A stretch of 64,000 nt of DNA from Sphingomonas sp. 28-63-12 (GTDB lineage Bacteria; Pseudomonadota; Alphaproteobacteria; Sphingomonadales; Sphingomonadaceae), in NCBI GenBank assembly GCA_002281535.1, contig NCGD01000016.1, forward strand, positions 1 to 64,000, written 5' to 3'. Positions 39,277-46,407 of this stretch are shown in pieces. Each line of letters starts with the position of its first letter. Positions within the stretch are counted from its first letter, which is position 1. Under the pieces are notes generated by a model, which was not told the DNA's origin, did no database searches, and was given only the letters and a program-made list of their open reading frames with translations. A program made the translations under genes and the position numbers.

Positions 39277-40791
39277 TCAAAGCTTGATGATGACGCTTTT
39301 CAGCTCGGTATAGGCCTCGACGCCCTGGCGGGCCTGTTCGCGGCCAAGCCCCGATTGCTTGTAGCCACCGAACGGCAACGCCGGATCGATCATGGCGTGG
39401 CAATTGCCCCAGACGGTACCGGCCTTGATCTTGGCGGCGAGGGTGTGCATCGCCTTAAGGTCGCGCGTCCAGATGCCCGCGCCGAGCCCGAAACAGCTAT
39501 CATTGGCGGATTTGGCGACTTCATCGAGATCATCGAAGCGCTGCGCGACGACGACGGGCCCAAAGATTTCCTCCTGCACCACGCTCATATCGGGCTTCAC
39601 ATCGACCAGCACGGTCGGGTTGACATAATAGCCGCCGTCAGATGGTGGCGCGTCGCCGCCCATAGCCACCGATGCACCGGCCTTTTTGCCCGCTTCGATA
39701 TAGCCCATCACCCGATCGAATTGTTCGGACGAAACGAGCGGCCCCATATGCCCGGCTGGATCGAGCGACGGGCGCGGCGCCCAGAAAGCGGCGGCGCCGG
39801 CTACGCCCTCCAACAATTTGTCGAAGATGGAGCGGTGAGCATAGAGCCGCGATCCGGCAATGCAGACCTGGCCCGAATTGAAAAAGATCGCGCCTGCCGC
39901 GCCGCCGGACGCCTCGGCAATGTCGACATCGGGCAGGACGATGACGGGCGATTTCCCGCCAAGCTCGAGCGTCACGCGCTTGAGGCTGTCGGTTGCGGTG
40001 CGATTGATGATCTTGCCGACCTCGGTCGATCCAGTGAAGGCGACCTTGTCGACATCCGGGTGGCGGACCAGCCGATCGCCGGCGGTGTGGCCATTGCCGG
40101 TGATGATGTTGATCACGCCCGCCGGGAAGCCCGCTTCGGCGACCAGATCGGCGAGGCGCAGCGCGGTGAGCGAGGTCTGCTCCGCGGGTTTGAGGATCAG
40201 GGTGCAGCCGGCGGCGAGCGCCGGCGCGATCTTGAGCACCGCCATCAGCAACGGAAAATTCCACGGCACGATCTGCGCGGCGACCCCGACCGGCTCGCGC
40301 CGGACATAGGAATGATAGGCCCCGCGTGGTGCCGACATCGGCTCGATCAAATCGCCGCCGAGCTTCGATGCCCAGCCGGCCATATAGTGCAGCATCCCGA
40401 CCGCGCCGGGAATGTCGACCGCAGCCGCCATGCCCTTGGGCTTGCCATTGTCGATTGCTTCGAGCTCGGCGAATTCGTCGGCATGGGCGTCGATCAGGTC
40501 GGCGAGCTTGTGCATCATGGCTTCGCGCACGATCGGCGGCAGATCGGACCAGCGGCCATCGTCGAAGGCGGTGCGGGCGGCAGCGACGGCGCGATCGACA
40601 TCGGCGTCCGAGGCATCGACGAAGCGGCTGATTTCCTTGCCGCTTGACGGATCGATCACGGCGATGGTGGCGTCGGTCTTGGGCCAGACCCATTCATTGT
40701 TGATGAACAGGGCAGGGCGACGGCTGAGCGCCTTCTTGGCCGCATCGGAATAGGCGTGCTGCGATAGCTGCGGCTTGGTCATCTCATTCAT
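39277..40791 (-). CDS. NAD(P)-dependent aldehyde dehydrogenase
   Basis: A 504-residue complete aldehyde dehydrogenase. The NAD-binding 'TGSTEVGKIINRTATDSLKR', general-base glutamate in 'VTLELGGKSPVIVL' and nucleophilic cysteine in 'FFNSGQVCIAGSRLY' are intact, as is the C-terminal 'GGYKQSGLGREQARQGVEAY'. The pattern is that of the betaine/phenylacetaldehyde type. Vanillin, produced by FerB, or coniferyl aldehyde are likely substrates given the context, but this is not LigV-specific evidence. The ATG at 40791 was chosen over long upstream shadow extension. Confidence 0.92.
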   Translation of the reverse strand: MNEMTKPQLSQHAYSDAAKKALSRRPALFINNEWVWPKTDATIAVIDPSSGKEISRFVDASDADVDRAVAAARTAFDDGRWSDLPPIVREAMMHKLADLIDAHADEFAELEAIDNGKPKGMAAAVDIPGAVGMLHYMAGWASKLGGDLIEPMSAPRGAYHSYVRREPVGVAAQIVPWNFPLLMAVLKIAPALAAGCTLILKPAEQTSLTALRLADLVAEAGFPAGVINIITGNGHTAGDRLVRHPDVDKVAFTGSTEVGKIINRTATDSLKRVTLELGGKSPVIVLPDVDIAEASGGAAGAIFFNSGQVCIAGSRLYAHRSIFDKLLEGVAGAAAFWAPRPSLDPAGHMGPLVSSEQFDRVMGYIEAGKKAGASVAMGGDAPPSDGGYYVNPTVLVDVKPDMSVVQEEIFGPVVVAQRFDDLDEVAKSANDSCFGLGAGIWTRDLKAMHTLAAKIKAGTVWGNCHAMIDPALPFGGYKQSGLGREQARQGVEAYTELKSVIIKL

Positions 40792-40843
40792 CGGGGCGAC
40801 TCCTGTCGATTGGTAGCGGATATGGACGCTGGCGGGCGACGGC

Positions 40844-41788
40844 TCATTTGCTGGCGACTCTCCCGGCTTCAAGTACCTTGTCTTCGGTGGCACCGTCAGC
40901 GATCTGCGCCGAGGTGCCGGTGACTGCCGGCGGATCGAGCGTCCGCTTTGTCTCAAGCGGAGCCGGGGGCAGGCTCGCCTTGGCGCCCAGCTTGAACACC
41001 AGCGGCCGGCTGACATTGCGCACGCTGCCCGACTTGTTGGCGAGAACACCAGCGGCGATGTCCCACATGCCGCCCCAACCGACCATGATCGCGACAAATT
41101 GCTCGCCCTTGACCGCATAGGTCATCGGCGCGGCGATCACGCCTGTCTGGGTCGGGGCCGACCACAGCCGCCTGCCGTGATCGGCGGTATAGGCGTTGAA
41201 GCTGCCCGAGGCAGTGCCCTGGAACACCAGGTTACCCGCCGTCGCCAGCGTGCCGCCGTTTGACGGGCCCGGATAGGCGACGCTCCAGGCGGCGCTTTGG
41301 GTCACCGGATTCCAAGCGATCAGCTTGCCAATCGTTGCCTTGCGCGCGCCCTCGCGCGTCGGCGTATCGGCGGGCATGGCGGTCTTTGCCGGATCGATTC
41401 CGGTATCGAAGCCGATGTCCCTCGGTTTCCAGTCCTTGCCGGCCGCGGCATAGGGAAAGCCTGCCTCATTGACCAAGATATCGACCAGCCCGGTCTTGAA
41501 GCTGAATGACATCGGCTGCCAGCTATGCGCGCCGGCCGTACCGGGCACGCTTACAAACGGGATGCGAGTCTTGTCGTCCATGGCCGCGGGCACAATGGCA
41601 GACCTGCCGGTTCTGGCGTCGAGCACGACCAGCCGCCCATCAAGCGTGCCGACATAGACCTTATCATGCCACGCAGCCACGCCGCGATTGACCGCGTCGC
41701 AACAGGCCTTGACCAATATTTCCTTCGGTACCTTGAGATCATAGGCCCAGAGCGGCTTGCCGGTTGCGGCGTCATAGGCCTTCGTCAT
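40844..41788 (-). pseudogene. PQQ-dependent alcohol dehydrogenase remnant
   Basis: The frame contains 'AYDAATGKPLWAYDLKVPK' and 'KACCDAVNRGVA', the vicinal-cysteine landmark of quinoprotein alcohol dehydrogenases, then 'VYVGTLDGRLVVLDARTG' breaks straight into 'AGAHSWQPMSFSFKTGLV' of the much later part, and runs on to 'GTLATAGNLVFQGTASGSF' and 'VGWGGMWDIA'. About 90 residues at the start, some 200 in the middle (with the calcium/catalytic aspartate) and the C-terminal haem domain are absent. The open frame survives but the product cannot be a working enzyme. Confidence 0.85.
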
Positions 41789-42803
41789 TCGCCGCCCGGA
41801 TCAGCCGCGCGATGACGGCGCGCGCCTTCACCCCGCCCTGGTCGATATTATAGCCGCGCAGTCTTAGGCTGGGGTTGGCGTCGATCGATCGCTGCTGCGC
41901 CTCGAGCACCTCGACGTCCTCGGCAAACACGGCCGCCTGCTGGGCGCGTACCCGCGCGGTGAAGCCGGTATCCTCGATATCGAAGCTGCGCGCCATGCCC
42001 CAGAAATAATGGCTTGTCGTCTCCGTCTCCGGCGTCAGCGCATCGATCACGAAGCCGCGTGCGCCATTGTCGTGATTGGCGAGTGTCATCTTGGCCTCGA
42101 CCGGTGCGACGCCGACATCAATCAGCACCGAAGACGGTGGGATGAACTGGCAGACCTGCCAGCGATCGACCTGGCCGGGCTTGCCCAGTGCCATCCGCCA
42201 GAAGGGCGGGGCGTCGATATCGGGAATCCAGCGCTCGACGAACACCCGGTCGCCCTCGACCCGCGCCTCAATCGGCGTATCCATGATCTCGAGCTGGCCG
42301 ATCGAGCCCTGATGGGTATAGGTCTCGTGGCTCAGATCCATCAGATTGTCGATCGCGAGCCGGTAATCGCAGGCGATCCGGTAATAGCCACCATCGAATG
42401 TCCAGCCCGGCGTCGAGCAGGGCCAGAAATCGGGAATATTGTCGGGATCGGCCTGTGCGGCATCGCCGATAAAGATCCAGATGAAGCGGTGTCGCTCGAC
42501 CACCGGATAGGTCTGCACGCAAATCGACGCGTTGACCGGATCGCCGCGCATCGGCATTTCCTTGGCCACCCCGTCGCTGCCGATCAGCAGGCCGTGATAG
42601 CGGCACCGGATGTCATCGCCTTCCTTGATCCCCATGCTCAGAGGCAGCAATCGGTGCGGGCACGCGTCGCGCATCGCCACCAGCGATCGATCGAGCTTTC
42701 GATACAGCATAACCGGCTCGCCACAGAGCGTGCGGGCGAGCGGCGCGCGATCGACTTCGCAGTCCCATGCCGCGACATACCATTGGTTGGGTACCCAGGT
42801 CAT
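41772..42803 (-). CDS. VanA-like Rieske non-haem iron oxygenase
   Basis: A 343-residue oxygenase component. The Rieske ligands are in 'MRDACPHRLLPLS' and 'DIRCRYHGLL' (C-x-H...C-x2-H), and the mononuclear iron ligands in 'DNLMDLSHETYTHQGSIG' (D-x3-H-x4-H pattern). The opening 'WVPNQWYVAAWDCEVDRAPL' and general plan follow vanillate O-demethylase VanA, which releases formaldehyde. No VanB reductase lies in the window, so electron supply is from elsewhere. Related demethylases (for 5-carboxyvanillate or biphenyl dimers) are possible substrates. It diverges from the MFS transporter with two GTATGC repeats between. Confidence 0.9.
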   Translation of the reverse strand: MTWVPNQWYVAAWDCEVDRAPLARTLCGEPVMLYRKLDRSLVAMRDACPHRLLPLSMGIKEGDDIRCRYHGLLIGSDGVAKEMPMRGDPVNASICVQTYPVVERHRFIWIFIGDAAQADPDNIPDFWPCSTPGWTFDGGYYRIACDYRLAIDNLMDLSHETYTHQGSIGQLEIMDTPIEARVEGDRVFVERWIPDIDAPPFWRMALGKPGQVDRWQVCQFIPPSSVLIDVGVAPVEAKMTLANHDNGARGFVIDALTPETETTSHYFWGMARSFDIEDTGFTARVRAQQAAVFAEDVEVLEAQQRSIDANPSLRLRGYNIDQGGVKARAVIARLIRAANDEGL

Positions 42804-42848
42804 CCATCCCTCCCTCGCGCCGGGCGGTTCGGCACCGCTTCTCAATAT

Positions 42849-42863
42849 GTATGCCTTACATAC
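42849..42863. promoter_or_regulatory. inverted repeat GTATGC-type operator, copy 1
   Basis: GTATGCCTTACATAC, a palindromic 15-mer (GTATG-N5-CATAC), 46 bases upstream of the Rieske oxygenase start. The same core recurs in three other intergenic places of this catabolic region, including a 13-of-15 match before fdsG. Confidence 0.65.
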
Positions 42864-42915
42864 AACATATCAGGAGCGTCAAGATTATTGCGGCTGGCGC
42901 TCGCACCGTCGCATG

Positions 42916-42930
42916 GTATGCGCGGCATAC
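42916..42930. promoter_or_regulatory. inverted repeat GTATGC-type operator, copy 2
   Basis: GTATGC GCG GCATAC, a perfect palindrome with six-base arms, 100 bases upstream of the MFS transporter start and in the same divergent region as copy 1. Confidence 0.6.
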
Positions 42931-43029
42931 GAGTGCGGCAAGCGCCATCGGCCGAGCCACATCACCAATATTCGCTTGTGATTCGGCCCTGGATAGGGCC
43001 AACCGACGGCAAGAATAATCAGGGGAGGC

Positions 43030-44358
43030 ATGATGGCACAGGATCCGCGCACGATCATCGCGGAGCGGCCGATGAGCAGGCTGCAGGTCATTGCGGTCGC
43101 CATCGCGGTTGGCCTCAACGCGCTTGACGGATTCGACGTGTTGTCGATCAGCTTTGCCTCGCCGGGGATCGCCAGGGAATGGGGCGTCGATCGAGCTGCT
43201 TTGGGCATTGTGCTGTCGATGGAGCTGATCGGCATGGCGGTCGGTTCGGTCGTGCTCGGCCGGGTCGCTGATCGGATCGGGCGGCGGTTGACCGTGCTCG
43301 GCTGCCTGGTGACGATGTTTGTCGGCATGGCCGGCGCAACCCAGGCGCATGGCGTGACCGATCTTTCGCTATGGCGGGTGCTGACCGGGCTCGGGATTGG
43401 CGGCATGCTTGCCGCCGTAAACGCGCTCACCGCCGAATATACGAACGCCAGGCATCGCAATTTGAGCCTGGCGATCATGGTGATCGGCTATCCGCTGGGT
43501 GCGGTGATCGGTGGCTCGGTCGCGGCAGTTTTATTGAAGAGTGGTGACTGGCGATCGGTATTCGAATTTGGCGCAATTACCACGGCACTTTTCATCCCGC
43601 TGGTTTGGTTCTTCGTGCCCGAAACCGTGCATTATCTCGCGGCGCGCCGCCCGGCCGACGCGGTCGCGCGGATCAACAAGACGCTCAAGCGTATGGGACA
43701 CGGCCTGATCGATGCACTGCCCGATGTGACGCTGCGTGAATCGAAACATTCGGCCGGTGACATCTTCAGCCCGGCGCTGCTCCGGATCACGCTGGTGCTG
43801 GCGATCGCCTATTTCGCCCATGCAGTGTGCTTTTACTTCATCCTCAAATGGTCCCCCAAGATTGTCGTCGACATGGGCTATGTGCCGAGTGCTGCGGCCG
43901 GCGTTTTGGTATGGGCAAATGTCGGCGGGGCGCTGGGGGGCGCGATCTTCGGGTTGATCTCCGGCCGGGTCGGACTGAAATCGCTGACGCTGATCACTTT
44001 GGTCGGTTCGGCGGTCGCGGTGTCCGTGTTCGGCAGCGGGGCCAACAGCACTTTGGTACAATTGTCGGCATTGGCCTTTGCCGGCGGGCTATTCACCAAC
44101 AGCGCGATCGTCGGCCTCTATACGATTTTCGCACGCGCCTTCCCGACGCATGTCAGAGCCAGCGGTACCGGCTTTGCAATCGGCATCGGCCGCGGCGGTG
44201 CCGCGCTGTCGCCGATCCTGGCCGGGTGGCTTTTTCAGGCGGGGTTCAGCCTGCAATATGTCGGCATCGCCATGGGTGCAGGCTCGCTGGTTGCGGCAGC
44301 GCTGATCGCCACGCTCAAGTTCAACTTCGATCCCGACGAGCAGCCCGATCCAGCTTGA
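43030..44358 (+). CDS. MFS aromatic acid:H+ symporter (PcaK-like)
   Basis: A 442-residue, twelve-helix transporter of the AAHS family. The first helix has 'GLNALDGFDVLSISF' (the D-G-x-D essential motif), the loop 2-3 motif is 'GRVADRIGRRLTVLG', and the 8-9 loop 'GLISGRVGLKSL' repeats it. It takes up aromatic acids such as vanillate, protocatechuate or 4-hydroxybenzoate. RBS 'aggggagg' precedes the ATG. It is divergent from the Rieske oxygenase and followed by fdsG after 63 bases, so transport, demethylation and formate disposal are side by side. Confidence 0.93.
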   Translation: MMAQDPRTIIAERPMSRLQVIAVAIAVGLNALDGFDVLSISFASPGIAREWGVDRAALGIVLSMELIGMAVGSVVLGRVADRIGRRLTVLGCLVTMFVGMAGATQAHGVTDLSLWRVLTGLGIGGMLAAVNALTAEYTNARHRNLSLAIMVIGYPLGAVIGGSVAAVLLKSGDWRSVFEFGAITTALFIPLVWFFVPETVHYLAARRPADAVARINKTLKRMGHGLIDALPDVTLRESKHSAGDIFSPALLRITLVLAIAYFAHAVCFYFILKWSPKIVVDMGYVPSAAAGVLVWANVGGALGGAIFGLISGRVGLKSLTLITLVGSAVAVSVFGSGANSTLVQLSALAFAGGLFTNSAIVGLYTIFARAFPTHVRASGTGFAIGIGRGGAALSPILAGWLFQAGFSLQYVGIAMGAGSLVAAALIATLKFNFDPDEQPDPA

Positions 44359-44361
44359 ACC

Positions 44362-44376
44362 GTATGCTTTACGTAC
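44362..44376. promoter_or_regulatory. GTATGC-type operator, copy 3
   Basis: GTATGCTTTACGTAC lies three bases after the transporter stop and 46 bases before the fdsG start. It differs from copy 1 at two of fifteen positions. A promoter for the fds operon controlled by the same regulator as the oxygenase is the natural reading. Confidence 0.6.
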
Positions 44377-44421
44377 CATTTGAATTTGTATCGCCGGGCG
44401 AAAAGGCGTAGGCGGGAGCGT

Positions 44422-44871
44422 ATGGAGAGTCAGGTGTCGGCGATCGACCGTGTCCAGCGGATCGAGGCAATCATCGCAGCCCATGTGCTGCGCGAAGGAC
44501 CCTTGCTGCCGATCCTGCACGATGTGCAGGCGTTGTTCGGTTGGATCGACGACGATGCCAAGCGGCAGATCGCCCAGGCGCTCAACCTCAGCCGTGCCGA
44601 TGTGCAGGGCGTTATCAGCTTCTATCACGATTTTCGCCAACACGCCGAACCGCGCCCGGTGTTGAAGCTTTGCCGTGCCGAGGCGTGTCAGGCGCGCGGC
44701 GTCGAAGCGTTGGTTGCGGGCGCCAGGGCGGTGGCGGGTGAGCGCGTGGCGATCGAGACGATCTATTGTCTGGGGCTTTGCGCGATCGGCCCGGCGGCGC
44801 TGGTGGGTCAAGCGGTGCACGCCCGTCTCGATGCAGATCGGCTCGCGGCGCTGATCGGGGCAATGGTATGA
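44422..44871 (+). CDS. fdsG: NAD-dependent formate dehydrogenase, gamma subunit
   Basis: A 149-residue NuoE-like subunit with a thioredoxin-like [2Fe-2S] domain. Ligands are 'LKLCRAEACQ' and 'IYCLGLCAIGPA'. It begins at ATG 44422 after 'gcgggag'. It overlaps fdsB by four bases. Together with FdsB it forms the diaphorase part of the cytosolic FdsGBA complex, oxidising formate with NAD+. Confidence 0.95.
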   Translation: MESQVSAIDRVQRIEAIIAAHVLREGPLLPILHDVQALFGWIDDDAKRQIAQALNLSRADVQGVISFYHDFRQHAEPRPVLKLCRAEACQARGVEALVAGARAVAGERVAIETIYCLGLCAIGPAALVGQAVHARLDADRLAALIGAMV

Positions 44872-46406
44872 TCGTCCGAATCGCCGATGATGCAGCAGCA
44901 ATTGCCTGCGGCGCTAATGCGGTTGCGGCGGCGTTCGCGGCGGCGGGGGTCCCTGTCGAGCGCGTGTCGAGCTGGGGGATGCACTGGCTGGAGCCGCTGG
45001 TCGACCTTGACGGGACCGGTTTCGGCCCGGTCACGGTTGCTGATGTGCCCGCGATTGTCGAAAATGCTGCGCAGCATTTATCGATCGGCATGATCGCCGA
45101 ACACCCGTTTATGGTGGCGCAGCAGCGCCTGACGTTCGCCCGAGCGGGGCGAACCCGGCCGCTCAGCCTTGACGATTATGCCGCAACCGGCGGGTGGCTT
45201 GGCCTGTCATACGCCCGGGCGATCGGACCGGCCGCCATCGTTGAGGCGGTGCTTGCCTCTGGCCTGCGCGGGCGCGGCGGCGCCGGTTTTCCGGCTGGAA
45301 TCAAGTGGCGCACGGTCGCCGCGACGCCGGGCGCGCGCAAATACATCGTCTGCAATGCCGATGAGGGCGATAGCGGCACCTTTGCCGATCGCGCCCTGAT
45401 GGAGGGCGATCCGTTCTGCCTGATCGAGGGCATGGCGATCGCCGCCCACGCAGTCGGCGCGGCCAAGGGCTATATCTATGTCCGCTCCGAATATCCGCAC
45501 GCGATCCAGAAATTGTGCGCAGCAATTGATCTGTCGCGCACGCTCCTCGCCCCATTTGATGTCGAGGTGCGCGTCGGCGCTGGCGCCTATGTCTGCGGCG
45601 AGGAAACGTCATTGCTCAACAGCCTGGAGGGCAGGCGTGGCGAGGTTCGCGCCAAGCCGCCGCTTCCGGCGATCGAAGGACTGTTCGGCTGCCCGACGGT
45701 CGTCAACAATGTGCTGACGCTCGCCGCGATCCCGTTCATCCTGGCGGAGGGCGCCCAGGCTTATGCCGATTATGGCTTTGGCAAATCGCGGGGCACAATG
45801 CCGATCCAGCTTGCCGGCAACATCCGCCATGGCGGCCTGTTCGAAACCGCCTTTGGGGTGACGCTCGGCGCGCTCGTGAACGACATTGGCGGCGGCACTG
45901 CGAGCGGCCGCCCGGTCAAGGCGGTGCAGGTCGGCGGGCCGCTTGGTGCCTATATCCACCCTGACCAGTTCGATCTCCCGTTCGATTACGAGGCTTTCAC
46001 CGCCGCCGATGGCTTGATCGGTCATGGCGGCATCGTCGTTTTCGACGATAGTGCCGACATGCTGGTGCAGGCGCGCTTTGCGATGGAATTCTGCGCGGTC
46101 GAAAGCTGCGGCAAATGCACGCCGTGCCGGATCGGCGCGGTGCGCGGGCGCGAGACGCTCGATCGCATCCGCGCCGGGGGGCGCAAGGCACAGGCCCTTG
46201 AGGCAATGCCCCAGATGCACAACGCGCTAGGCAAAGACCGTTCTCTGGCGGACGAGATCGCGCTGATCACCGATCTGTGCGAGACCATGAAAGAAGGGTC
46301 GCTGTGCGCGCTCGGCGGCTTCACGCCTTATCCGGTGATGAGCGCCCTCAGGCATTGGCCAGAGGATTTCGGCATCGCCAGGACGTCCGAATTGCAGGAT
46401 AGCTGA
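44868..46406 (+). CDS. fdsB: NAD-dependent formate dehydrogenase, beta subunit
   Basis: A 512-residue NuoF-like subunit. An N-terminal thioredoxin-like part is followed by 'GLRGRGGAGFPAGIKW' (NADH site) and 'VCNADEGDSGTFADRAL' (FMN site), and the [4Fe-4S] ligands 'AVESCGKCTPCRIGAVRG'. It passes electrons to NAD+. ATG at 44868 overlaps the fdsG stop; the stop is one base before the fdsA start. Confidence 0.96.
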   Translation: MIVRIADDAAAIACGANAVAAAFAAAGVPVERVSSWGMHWLEPLVDLDGTGFGPVTVADVPAIVENAAQHLSIGMIAEHPFMVAQQRLTFARAGRTRPLSLDDYAATGGWLGLSYARAIGPAAIVEAVLASGLRGRGGAGFPAGIKWRTVAATPGARKYIVCNADEGDSGTFADRALMEGDPFCLIEGMAIAAHAVGAAKGYIYVRSEYPHAIQKLCAAIDLSRTLLAPFDVEVRVGAGAYVCGEETSLLNSLEGRRGEVRAKPPLPAIEGLFGCPTVVNNVLTLAAIPFILAEGAQAYADYGFGKSRGTMPIQLAGNIRHGGLFETAFGVTLGALVNDIGGGTASGRPVKAVQVGGPLGAYIHPDQFDLPFDYEAFTAADGLIGHGGIVVFDDSADMLVQARFAMEFCAVESCGKCTPCRIGAVRGRETLDRIRAGGRKAQALEAMPQMHNALGKDRSLADEIALITDLCETMKEGSLCALGGFTPYPVMSALRHWPEDFGIARTSELQDS

Positions 46407-46407
46407 G

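Noticed and set aside
38281..40647. 788-residue plus-strand frame across amidohydrolase and aldehyde dehydrogenase
   Set aside because: It runs antisense to two genes with full catalytic motifs, spans their boundary and a hairpin, and shows no domain.
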